Source: Ampelomyces quisqualis (lineage: Eukaryota > Ascomycota > Dothideomycetes > Pleosporales > Phaeosphaeriaceae). From it: DNA of 64,000 nt. Both the position numbers and the translations under genes were made by a program. Location of the stretch: positions 496,001 to 560,000 of the forward strand of contig JAGTXZ010000020.1 of the NCBI GenBank assembly GCA_018398575.1, read 5' to 3'. Positions 42,301 through 52,765 of this stretch are shown here, one piece after another. The notes beneath the pieces are model-generated. The model was not told where the DNA came from. It worked only from the letters and a program-made list of their open reading frames with translations, and did not search any database. Numbering within the stretch: position 1 is the stretch's first letter; each line of letters begins with the position of its first letter.

Positions 42301-44313
42301 GGCTCTATTCATGTTCATGTTCTCGTGGTCTGTTGCGGTCTTTGGGACCGAGGCTGGTAAGGTTATGCTTCACCGAGCTATAACTCGAGTTTTGAGGGCG
42401 CCCATGTCGTTCTTTGATACTACTCCGCTTGGCCGTATCACGAATCGGTTTAGCAAGGATATTGATGTTTTGGACAACACGATTACCGACTCGATGCGCA
42501 TGTACTTCCTTACCCTGGCCATGATTATCTCGTAAGTCATTCTGCTCCTCATTTGTTGTTCTTGGTTCCATAGATTTCCCAATGCTGCGCTGTGATTGGC
42601 TACTCTTCTGGGTTTAGATGACGGGTCATGACCTTGCGCATGACTTCAAGACATTAGGAGCCTGCGTACCATCACGATGCTTTTCGCTTGCGAGAGGCAG
42701 ATGTGCGAGCTACGAAGCCATCAGGCCTACCTAACCATCTTCCACGGTTGCTTTACTACGCAACCTGTATCCGCCAGGACCCGAGTTGCTTCGATTGCGA
42801 ATCTCAGGCTAATCATTATTCTAGTGTCTTCATCCTTATCGTCTCGTACTATTACTACTACGCTATCGCCCTTGGACCACTATTCCTCATATTCTGCTTC
42901 TCAGCCGCCTACTACCGATCTTCTGCACGCGAGGTCAAGCGCCATGAGGCTGTCCTCCGAAGCACAGTCTTTGCCCGTTTCGGCGAAGCTGTCATGGGAA
43001 CTGCGACCATCCGCGCCTATGGCCTACAAGAACAATTCTCCCGCAGTGTCCGTGAATCCGTTGACGACATGAACAGCGCCTACTACCTCACCTTTGCTAA
43101 TCAGCGCTGGCTCAGTGTGCGTCTCGATGTCGTTGGTATCCTGCTCGTTTTCACCACGGGAGTTCTCGTCGTTACGAGTCGTTTCTCCGTGGACCCAAGT
43201 ATCGCTGGTCTAGTCCTCTCATACATTCTCACGATCGTGCAGATGATCCAGTTCACTGTCCGGCAACTTGCCGAGGTCGAGAACAACATGAACTCTACGG
43301 AGCGAATCCACCATTACGGCACCGAGCTCGAAGAAGAAGCGCCACTGCACATGGGCCAAGTCCGACCTACTTGGCCCGAGCATGGAGAGATTGTCTTCGA
43401 CAATGTACAAATGCGATACCGTGAGGGTCTGCCACTGGTCCTCAAAGGACTCGACATGCACGTCCGCGCCGGTGAGCGCATTGGTGTCGTTGGTCGCACT
43501 GGAGCCGGTAAATCGTCGATTATGAGCGCGTTGTTCCGTCTACAAGAGCTGTCGGGAGGATCCATCATGATCGATGGCGTTGATATCGGACAGGTCGGAC
43601 TACATGATCTGCGGTCGAAGCTGGCTATTATCCCACAAGATCCCACATTGTTCAAGGGCACGATTCGATCGAATCTCGACCCCTTCCATGAGCATTCCGA
43701 TCTAGAGCTGTGGTCGTCGTTACGACAGGCTAATTTGGTGTCGAATGAGGCGACTATGGATGATACTTCGGGGCGGATACATTTGGATTCTCAAGTCGAC
43801 GAAGAGGGACTGAACTTTTCGCTTGGTATGTCTGCACCTCCGAGTACTACCTATCGTGTGCCCACTAACACGTTGGAAGGCCAGAGACAGTTGCTTGCCT
43901 TGGCGCGTGCATTGGTTCGTGGCTCGCAAATCATTGTTTGCGACGAAGCCACCAGCTCTGTCGACTTTGAGGTATGACGCCAACCCCAGCATTTACAATA
44001 TAGGCTGACACCTTTAGACGGATGCGCTTGTCCAACAGAGCATGCGATTGGGTTTTCAAGGAAAGACAATGTTGTGCATCGGTACGTCGATAGTGGAATG
44101 TACCAACGTATACGACGGTTGCTAATATTTTTTTCTGAAAAAGCCCACAGGCTCAAGACAGTCCTGGAGTTCGATAAGATATGCGTCATGGACCAGGGCC
44201 AAATTGCAGAGTTGGACACGCCAATCCATCTGTACAATGCGGGCGGTATATTCAGAAGCATGTGCGAACGCAGCGGGATCCGACGAGAAGATGTTTTGGG
44301 GCACATGCAATGA
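39397..44313 (+). CDS. YOR1: ABCC-family full transporter, YOR1 (oligomycin resistance)-like
   Basis: Six exons: 39397-39954, 40004-42531, 42825-43825, 43880-43971, 44018-44081 and 44144-44313, for 1470 residues (yeast Yor1 has 1477). The introns are 49, 293, 54, 46 and 62 nt. The 54-nt intron has no in-frame stop, but removing it restores NFSLGQRQLLALARALV, the family's second signature. Order: a polar N-terminus, TMD1 (about 170-520), NBD1 with Walker A IGSVGSGKSSLLAAL (about 648), signature TVSGGQKQR and Walker B IILMDDPLSAVDAH (about 758), TMD2 (about 870-1190), and NBD2 with Walker A VVGRTGAGKSSIMSAL (about 1250). The C-terminus ends in MDQGQIAELDTP and the GGIFRSMCERSGI segment. YOR1-type pumps export xenobiotics and organic anions across the plasma membrane. 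The 1470 residues count from ATG 39397; an upstream in-frame ATG at 39304 would add 31. NBD1 has the degenerate glutamate (Asp) after Walker B usual in ABCC. Confidence 0.93.
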
Positions 44314-45372
44314 ACAGAGAAACAGTCTGGCCAACATTTTTGGGGTGCATGTGTTGGTGGGGCAAAGGCTTGAGGCGTTTACCGGCCCAATGGATCTAGA
44401 TGATATTGACGGGAGATGACATTTGTGTACATGGTGGTGCATGTCACAGCGTTTTGTGCGGCATTTGTTAATTTTGGGCCTGAGCTCGTGTCTCCATGTT
44501 CTTTGCTAGGTGCCAGGACGCGTTGCCACGGTTGTTACTGCAAGTCTGACCATGGCAGAAAATTGCACCACGACAAAGCGTTGAGGCTTTGGCATCGCGA
44601 CCATGTGGCGTGTGGAACGGCTCTGGTGGCGGCCTAAGCAAATGCACATTGCAAATGCCCGGCTGCACGCTTTAGCCGCATGAGGCATGGGCGGGCGGCG
44701 CTTGAGCAGCCAAGAGCTTCCCGGGCTAGCCACGAGGAGAACTGGTCGTGCTGGTGCATCATCAATCGCCAGGCCTCAAGGCTTATTGCATGATTGGGGA
44801 CGCTGGCAGCGCAGCAATCGTCGCGGCGTGCGTGAAGCTCCAGTCCAGACGTGCGAGTGTCGCACTGCTGCATGACAATGGCCGGCGGGCGAGCACATGC
44901 GACACGCTCTGCTCTATCACGCTCGTCTGGCGCCCAAAGCAGCCTAGCGGCGCAGCGGGCCATTCACATAGACCTCCCCAGTAGATAGCTCATCTCACAC
45001 AGACCTCCGCAGCAGAAGCAGATATCCGTGTCTAGTCCTTCCTTTGCTCCCTCCAGCCCTGCCCCGCAGCAGTTGCAACTTGTTACGGATACTTGCCCCG
45101 TAGCGGAAGCGCGCCGGCCGACCAGCCAACTTTCCTCCTGTGTCCATCGCCCTCGCTCCTTCCGCGACCTCGACGCCATCACCTGAGCCTCATGCCCTGC
45201 CTGCCGTGACGCCAGCACCCCGCCCGTCCGTGTAGCCCCCGACTGCATCGGCTTCTGCAGCAACCCGCGCAGAAAGGGTCCTCTGCCGTCTTGCGTCGTG
45301 CCCCACGACGCTCCGCCAGCCACTGTCCTTTTCCGTGTGCACCGCCCCTTGCCCACGTCACGTCTCGTCACA
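44314..45372. other. Intergenic region with a pyrimidine-rich leader
   Basis: No gene is supported. From about 45.0 kb to the next ATG the plus strand is dominated by C/T tracts, the usual look of a long, well-expressed fungal promoter and 5' leader. The long minus-strand frame across 44964-45542 is the mirror of this biased composition and of the next gene. Confidence 0.5.
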
Positions 45373-45957
45373 ATGGCAGCAAGCGAGAAGAACGGCCCCG
45401 TCACCTTTGGCGTCACCATTGAGAGGGCCGCGAGCCCCGCCATGCCGCACCCGTCTCTCCGCTCGCCCCCCTCCACCGAGTCGACCATGTCGTCCACTTC
45501 CGCCGACCTCGCCAGCAAGGAGATGAACGTCGACCCGACCAATCCCTACTCGGCCTTCTACAAGCACCCCGACGCCCGCCGCTCGCTGGACGCCAGCAGC
45601 GCGCCCCAGAGCAAGACGCACCTCGACGTCCGCACCGTGGAGCGCGACATGGAAGCCGGCACGCCCCTCTCCGCCGCCACCACCCAACAGCCCACCAGGT
45701 CGGTCGACGGCAGGGTCAAGGAGTGCACCATGTGGCCCTCGAAACAAGCCGTCATGGACCGGCGGAAGACGTACAAGCGCACGCGCGGCTGCAATTTGTT
45801 CAAGAACTTGACCAACAAGCAGAGGCTGTGGGCTAAGATCATCATCGCTCTCATCGTCGTCGCGGCGGCAGTGGGCCTGGGCGTAGGCATCTCGCGCGCT
45901 GTCGGCGGTGGAGTCTGGGCCGGCCAGGGCAAGAGCAAGGAGATCCCCCACAGCTGA
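45373..45957 (+). CDS. Single-pass membrane protein with disordered N-terminus
   Basis: A single exon of 194 residues from the ATG at 45373 (CACAATGGC context). Residues ~1-110 are Ser/Pro/Thr-rich and disordered. A polar and basic segment (WPSKQAVMDRRKTYKRTRGCNLFKNLTNKQRLW, about 122-154) precedes one hydrophobic helix (IIIALIVVAAAVGLGVGISRAV, about 157-178) with GxG steps. A short Gly/Lys tail closes the protein. The basic stretch before the helix predicts a type II-like orientation, N-terminus in the cytosol. There is no signal peptide. I recognise no functional family; the ordered part (W-P-S-K ... TM) looks like a fungal-specific conserved unit. C/G-biased codon use suggests good expression. 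Confidence 0.75.
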   Translation: MAASEKNGPVTFGVTIERAASPAMPHPSLRSPPSTESTMSSTSADLASKEMNVDPTNPYSAFYKHPDARRSLDASSAPQSKTHLDVRTVERDMEAGTPLSAATTQQPTRSVDGRVKECTMWPSKQAVMDRRKTYKRTRGCNLFKNLTNKQRLWAKIIIALIVVAAAVGLGVGISRAVGGGVWAGQGKSKEIPHS

Positions 45958-47241
45958 GCTCAGACGACAAGATGAGCAGCATTGCACCAAGTCCGTCTAC
46001 ACATGTCATCGTCATGCAAGCTCATCACTAACATCACCAAGGCTGCTACACATCCGTCCTCCAAGCACGGTTACGACACGGCATACTTTCTTGGACAGAT
46101 TCATTTTTCGATATCCCCTTTAGTTGTCCATTGCTTCTAGTTATGTACATATCATTCGACTGTTTCCCTTTGTGTCTCGTGTCATCCTCAGAATCGGCTT
46201 CTTGCGGTGGGCCGGGTACAGCATCACTTTGGGATTCTTTACAAGGCGTTTCTTGGACGAGGCACGAACTAGCCTATGTGCTATCAGACATGCGAGGCGC
46301 GATTGGAGTGTTAATGGCTTATATAAACGTAAGGGGGAGCCGAGGTAGGAGAGGCACCCTGTCACAGCACTCAAAACGCAATGACTCAATTGAGCATTGC
46401 CTACGTGCAAGCTCGAGGCTACGCTTGATTAACATTTACCTTGCATGTGGCACTCAATGATTGTGATTATTGGCATCGGTCTCCACAGACCAAGAGGTGC
46501 ACATGGGCTCCGTGTCGTTCGTCCTGGGCGCAACGCCATCTCACGTTTACCCCCAAACGATTAATTACCGCGTCGGCGTACCTGCCCCAGTCTTTGATGG
46601 TAGCCTTGGCAAGAGGTGCAAGATGATTGCAACAGCGAGACCTCACGCGCGTTCATCACCTAAGAGCTGTGAGAAATGACTCAATTATACCGTTCAGAAG
46701 TGGTGTATTTTTGTCCTGCTATGCGAAGTCAACTGCCTCCCCCACACCCACGCCCTCGCTTTCACTGGAGATGAATCCGGGTAGCACGCGCGGTACCCAC
46801 GAGTCACGAGACACGCATATTGTTTGCGTTATACGCCAGAGTACGTCTAAAGAAGAATGTGGGAGCCATGCAGCGGTACTTGAATCTGAGGTTTGGTGTT
46901 CCTTGCTACTATTCCTTTGCCCGACGGTCGTATCCAATGCATCGACAAGATGTTCTTTCGCACTGCAATATACCTGTATTCAGGGCATCACGTACATGGC
47001 GTGTCAGGCATCTGGGGGTAAACAGGTATTGTATTTGTTCGTACGGGGATTACTGGTTTTCCTTCTTGTGCGAAAAAAGAAAAAAGACTGTCGAAGGCTG
47101 CGTCCCCAGGGCTGTTTTCTGTGGGTTGGGTGGATGCGCGATTCCTTCACGCGCCTTGTCGTTCCGTTGTCCTCAAGCTAGTTGAGCTGCCGTGGATATC
47201 TGTGGTAGGCCTCCTCTTTAGCTCCGCCAAGATCAAGGGTC
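45958..47241. other. Intergenic region (about 1.3 kb)
   Basis: Several overlapping frames of 60-180 codons occur on both strands, the longest opening with TTG at 46627. None has a domain, good ATG context or splice support. The region probably holds the 3' UTRs of the flanking genes, which converge. Confidence 0.45.
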
Positions 47242-47634
47242 CTAGGAACAGGCACCCTTCGACCACCTGAACGATTTGATGCCGACGAGTTCGCGGGGGT
47301 AAAAGATCTCTTTCCCAGCGTCGATATCTGTGAACTGGTACTTTACTTCGCCTCCTCTCATTCCGCAATTTTCGACGTTGAAGCCGTGTAAACAGGCTTC
47401 GTGTGGTGACGGGGGCGGTGCGTCGGGGTTAGTCCATGTAAAGTGCATGATTATCGGTTCTATCGACATGGATTGACAGACAGAATTCTCAATGTCTGGA
47501 GTATATGGGGACGAGGAGTCCGGCAGACAATATCGATTGCTTATGTTACAGAAACGGCAGCCGACGCCGACGCTGGCAAGGGTGGTATGTGCTAGCACGC
47601 TGAGAAGCGCAATAGGTCGGATAGTGAACCGCAT
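47242..47634 (-). CDS. Small secreted cysteine-containing protein (effector-candidate type)
   Basis: A single exon of 130 residues from ATG at 47634 to TAG at 47242. An N-terminal signal peptide is clear: MRFTIRPIALLSVLAHTTLA, with a basic start, a hydrophobic core and small residues before a cleavage likely around residues 19-24. The mature part (about 106 residues) has seven cysteines: CRFC near its start, then single Cys at about residues 44, 59, 83, 92 and 129. It has a DAPPPSPHEACLHGFN segment and a basic, aromatic end (VGIKSFRWSKGACS). I recognise no enzyme or lectin family. Small size, secretion, cysteines and a position about 300 bases from the RIP-affected block fit the general profile of fungal secreted effectors, but that is inference from context. 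The odd cysteine number means one may be unpaired. Confidence 0.7.
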   Translation of the reverse strand: MRFTIRPIALLSVLAHTTLASVGVGCRFCNISNRYCLPDSSSPYTPDIENSVCQSMSIEPIIMHFTWTNPDAPPPSPHEACLHGFNVENCGMRGGEVKYQFTDIDAGKEIFYPRELVGIKSFRWSKGACS

Positions 47635-47886
47635 GGCGGGTTGGGGGAAATCTGTCAAGATAGTCTAATTTTAGGAACACGTCTGAAAGAAAGGCAGGTG
47701 TGGGCGATGGGGATTTACCTTTATTTTGTAGGAGCACAAGTAGATGAGTTTGATTCAGAGACACAGGGGTTTGGCAGCGCGTTGGGCGGGGAGCTGGAAA
47801 CAAGTCTATCCTTAAGTATTACTTTGTACAGTCCTAGAGACTAAACAGTGTAAACTCGGACCCCTGATCAGATCATGGGTAAGTAA

Positions 47887-47937
47887 GTGACATTACTGTA
47901 GTAACATTACTGTAGTGACATTACTGTAGTGACATTA
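47887..47937. repeat. 14-bp minisatellite, about 3.6 copies, at the composition boundary
   Basis: Units of the type GTGACATTACTGTA start at 47887, 47901 (GTAACATTACTGTA) and 47915, and a partial fourth at 47929. The array sits directly beside the switch from gene-type to AT-rich sequence. Confidence 0.9.
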
Positions 47938-48002
47938 GGGAGAAGTTATCGCGCACCCCTATAGTAAAGTAGCCCGCACTACTATTGCCCATTTAGGCTT
48001 AA

Positions 48003-48535
48003 TGTGACGCAGCCAAGGCAGCCAATTCTACATTAGGATCCTTTAGCTAGCACATCTTAATATAGGAAAGTGTATTGTATTAAATGTATTATAAAGGCTA
48101 TAGATGTTACCCTATTATGTAATCTTATAACAGCAATAGCAACAGTAAGGTTAGGAGTATAGATATTATTATAGACAAAACAACAGCAAAATAAGTGTAC
48201 AGCTACCTATTCAAATAGTGTGTAGGCTAACGCTGTAACAAGCACATGTAAATACATGTTACATCTAATACCTTATAAAGGCTTAGTAACAGATTATATA
48301 GAGAGCTAGTAGATTAGAACTAATAGCGCTCTAACAGCGCTCTAACTTAGCTCTTACGCCTACTATAAATATAAGCCTATAGCATTAGATAGAGAACAAG
48401 TTTCTCTTGTTCTTTTGTACAAGACCTATAAGTATATAGCTAATCTAGAATTTCTAATATAACACGCACTCTTATATATCTCTAATACATATCTAATTTA
48501 ATCTTAATAGCTATACCTACTTACGTTATTACATT
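48003..48535. other. Non-coding section in front of the Gypsy remnant, possible 5' LTR
   Basis: This stretch precedes the gag remnant of the plus-strand element. It begins TGTGACGCAG and ends ...TTATTACA, the TG..CA form of an LTR, and contains a palindrome (GAGAACAAG...CTTGTTC, around 48390-48410). No second copy is visible downstream of the remnant, so the LTR call is not proven. Confidence 0.3.
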
Positions 48536-48899
48536 ACAAGAAAAACTTTGTTCTACTAGTAATAGTATTTAGATAATATTGCAATTTACTTTTAAAAAGA
48601 TTGTATTAAAACATACAGAATAATATCTAAATTAGATCTGTTTATAACCTTAAATCTATTAAACATAGTTAGAATCCTCTAGATCTTCTAATAGCTAAAG
48701 CCTTTAGGTTTAGATCTTTTGATTAACACATAGTTAGAATTACTTTAGTAAAAGTTGTGTTTAGCGCTACAATAGAAACTTAGAGACTATTAATAACTTA
48801 GAAGTATTGGAAGTAACGCTAATAACTCCTCTTAAAGAACTAACTCTAAGAGCCTTTCTCTAAGACAACTCTATATTAATTGTAATAACCTAGTAATAG

Positions 48900-51800
48900 A
48901 GTGCTAAAGCAAAAAAGACAGACACTAAGAAACTCTTTTAGCCTAGAGCTAGACCTATACCTCTACTAAATTCTACTTCTGCCTAAATAGAGGTTAATTA
49001 ATTACAACAAGAACTAAAACAGGTGTTAGCAGAGATTAATTCTCTTAAAGAAGAACTAACTTATTTAGTAAGACTAAACAAGCCTTTACCTACTACTAAA
49101 ACTCTCTAGAACTTTTCTATACTTTGCTATTTATCTAATAGCTTTATATCTAAGTACTTATATTGCTATAAAGGCTCTTGCTAACTTTAACAATTTAAGA
49201 AAACGCTTAATATAGACAATCTTAGTAATAGAAAAGATCTTACTTTCTACTAATAGTAGGCCTCTATCTAGGATTAACTTAAAATTAACTTAGATTACTA
49301 TTAAACTAAAAGACAACGTATAGCCTTAGTATAGGGCTATACTATAGGATTAGCTAAGGGCTATCTTAAGCTATAATATTTATTAAATACTAATTAAGAG
49401 TAGTTTTAGAACGCTAAGTAAATAATTAAGCTACTTAAGTCTTACTTTATTACAGGCAACAAGGTAGCTAAAAGCTATACAGCGTTTAATTAATTATAGA
49501 TAATAAAGGAGAAAATATTCTCTTTATTTAAAGCTAGGTTTCTAAGTTCTGTAGTTAAGAGACAAGTACTCTCTTTAGAGTAGTTTTACTACTTATAGAC
49601 AAAAATTACGCTAGAACTATAAGCTCCTAACCTAGGATTTAGGCACTAATAGAAGAACTTATTTAATTAGATAGTAGAACACCTTACTGCCTATAATATA
49701 GAGTAGAAGAACAATCCTAACACATTTATATTACTAGCTACTACTAAATTACTAATTAGGCAGGCTCTGTAAGCTAATTTAGAGCTAAATTAGACTGCTA
49801 CCTCTAGCGCCCTAACATATTCTGCGCTAGCCTATTAATTAATAATAGTGTATCTTTCTACTAAGACTTCTAAACCTAATTAATAGAAGACTTCTAGTAG
49901 TTATTACAATTATAGTAAACTAGGACACTACGCTAGTAATTGCACAAAGCCTTATATACGTTAGATAGAAGCTATAGAAGTAGATAAGTTTAAAGATGCT
50001 TAAGAGTAACCTAATTAGGAGGTATATTATATAAGAAACAGAAGCGCCTAGAAGAATACTTCTCCTTAGGCCTAAGCTATTACAACTTATTCTACCTTAA
50101 CCTTTCTTATTTGTTTTGTAGTCTTTATTTTCTTATACCTGTGCTTCTTTATAACTAGAGTATTAGTTTACGCCTTAATACTCTTGTTAACACTAGTACT
50201 TAAGAGTTTCTATTTTTAAATTTACAAATTGCTTTATCTGTTTTTAAAGCCTTATATTAACCTATCTAAAAGCTCTTCTTCTAGGTTTAGGTGCGCAGCT
50301 TTAAGGATTAGATTACTTCTATAGTTACTTAATATATTTAACTACACTTAAATATTAATAGCTAAAAGATTTTAAACTATCTCTTTCTTATTCTTAATCT
50401 TAGGTCTTAGGATTGTATACTTAGCCTCTAATAGTTAAGGCAATTTAAGATTTAATTAGACATAGATAGGTTACAGTTTATTTAGCTATCTAAGTACCTC
50501 TATTTATACAATCTTTTACCCTCTATTTCTACTATTCTATATTAAGCTATAGTGCTAGCTACTACTTATCTTAATATGCAATAACGCAACGCTCTATAGG
50601 AGAAAGAAAACTATTGTATCTAAAACAGTCCTTACTATTATTCTTCTTCTTTTATTTATTGTATTAAGAGATGCTTAAAGCTCCTCTTAGCCTAAAAAAT
50701 CTTAGAGATTTCTTGTTTTCTAACTAAGCAAAACAGTTTAGAGTCTAAATCCTCTCTAACTACCTGTATAGCTCTTATTTCTGCTAATACATTCTACTTT
50801 ATTATAAAGAAGCTACAGAACAAGTTTTTTATAACAAGTCTTTATAAAATTAATAGAATCCTTGCCTCTAAGGACAATGCAGCTAATTAATACTAACTAG
50901 ATAAGTAATTACCTACTTGTTACTTTTAGTATTAGAATATATTTAGCAAGTTAGCAGTAGATTAATTACCTTCTTATTATCTGTACAATTATAAGATTAT
51001 CCTTAAAGAACTATTACTAAATACGTTTAGTCCTTTGTACAAGTAAAATTAGAAGAAGCTTAAAGCTACTAAGGCCTACGTCTAGAAACACCTTTAGAAG
51101 AGTTTTATTAAGGCTAGCTAAAGTCCTTTTGCTTTACTTATCCTTTATATACATAAACTAAATAGAGATATATGCATCTATATAGACTACTAGAAGATTA
51201 ACGCTCTTACGCGCAAAGACGTCTATCTAATCTCTTGCATTAATAAGCTGCTATTACGTCTCTTTAAAGCTAAGATCTTTACTAAGTTTAATATTAGGGC
51301 TACTTTTAACAAAATTTGTATAGACCTTAATTTCAAAGAGTATACTACTTTCTAGACCTGTTACAGTACCTATAAGTGTAAAGTGCTCTCTTTTGGCTTA
51401 TGCAATAGACTAGCTATGTATTAGCGCTATATAAATAATATACTAATTAATTATCTTAACAATTTCTGTATTGCGTATCTTAATAACATTCTAATCTACT
51501 CTAAGGATATAAACTTACATTAAGAACACATCTAAAAGGTCTTAGAGCGCCTATATACTATAAGACTCTAAGTAGATATTTAGAAGAGTAAATTCTATGT
51601 AACTTGTATAAAGTATCTAGGTTACGTTTTAACAAACTAAGGCACTAAAGTTAACTCTAACAAGGTAGAAGCACTCTAAAACTAGGCTAAACCTACTATA
51701 ATTACTAGCGTTAGGTTATTTCTTAGTTTTGCTATTTTCTATTAACAATTTATTAAGAATTTCTTCTATGTAGCTAAACTAATTATAAAGCTTTAAAGTC

Positions 51801-52765
51801 CTTTTACACTATTTAAATAGACTATAGACTGCTAATAGGCTTTTGATTAGATTAAAGCCTTACTTCTAGTAATTCTTACGCTATTGCATTTCTATTCTAA
51901 GTATAATACAAAGTTAGAAACTAACGCGTCTAATAGAGTAATAGTAGGAGTACTCTCTTAGAAGTACTCTAATAACAAGTAGTACCTTATAGCGTTCTAT
52001 AGTTACGCCCTATCTAGGGCTAAGCTTAATTAGAAAGTATATAACAAAAAACTTTTTACTATTCTAAAAGTGTTTAAGAAATAGAGAGCTAAACTTACCT
52101 CTATATAGAGTTAAATCTAGGTGTATTTAAATTACTGCTTCTTAGAATACTTTATAACTACTAAGGTTCTTAATGCACGTTAAGCACAATAGGTAGAGAT
52201 TATTACTCTTTTTAATTTCTATATTAAGTACACGCCTAGTAAGCTTAATAAGCAAGCTAATATCCTAAGCCAAAAGAAACAAGACGGTAGTAAGGTTAAG
52301 GCTGCCTAATAAGATAATAGATCTTGTATACTTTTAAGACCTAAACGCCTAAACCCCTAAGTTAACTTTAAACTAGCTTAGAACTACGTCTGTAATTAGC
52401 TAGAAATTAATATATTAGCTATTTTAGTTTACTCTATTAGTGCTCTCTTAAACATTAACTCTTTAAAACTAATTAAAGCTCTACTAGCAGAAAATTGCTA
52501 CTTCTTTAAGAAAGAACACCTTACGCTGCTATAGCTGTATTATATTTAAGAAGAACTACTACTTTATTACTTACGCCTTTGTGTACCTAGAGATTCTCTC
52601 TTGTATACCTAACTAATTAGAGAGGCTTACAATTAAGTATCTACTACCTACCTAAGCGCTATAAAGACGTATTAGCTCCTAGCTTAGTAATATTACTAGA
52701 AAGGTATAGAAGCTATATGTAAACGCTATTGTAGTAGAGCGTTATTTACCTCCAAGGCCTATTAG
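48900..52765 (+). pseudogene. Degenerate Ty3/Gypsy gag-pol remnant, 3' truncated
   Basis: A single orientation can be followed through many stops. A gag-like coiled segment lies around 49.0 kb (QEL.QVLAEINSLKEEL). The gag zinc knuckle at 49902-49943 now reads Y-Y-N-Y-S-K-L-G-H-Y-A-S-N-C, with two of its cysteines changed to Tyr. Reverse transcriptase and RNase H run from about 50.98 to 52.3 kb: INALTRKDVYL, IFTKFNI, the catalytic YLDD box at 51477-51491 now YLNN, then LETNASN and FYSYALSRAKLN of RNase H. An integrase zinc-binding start follows (LCVPRDSLLYT, about 52.57 kb) and breaks off near 52.76 kb. The order RT-RH-IN assigns it to Ty3/Gypsy. It cannot be active. Confidence 0.85.

Noticed and set aside
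44964..45542. 192-codon minus-strand frame
   Set aside because: It is the complement of a C/T-rich leader and of the start of the membrane protein gene; its Gly/Arg/Ser composition follows from that bias.
46627..47181. 184-codon plus-strand frame
   Set aside because: It starts at TTG, has shifting composition and no domain, and lies in the 3' flank between convergent genes.
1..47900. Secondary-metabolite or transport cluster (Zn2Cys6 factor, MFS and ABC transporters in one window)
   Set aside because: The three genes are 13-20 kb apart and separated by housekeeping genes. No PKS, NRPS, terpene cyclase, P450 or other tailoring enzyme is present.
47887..47937. Telomeric or subtelomeric repeat at the block edge
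   Set aside because: The 14-bp unit is not of TTAGGG type and only 3.6 copies exist. Retrotransposon sequence continues beyond it, so chromosome-end proximity is not supported.
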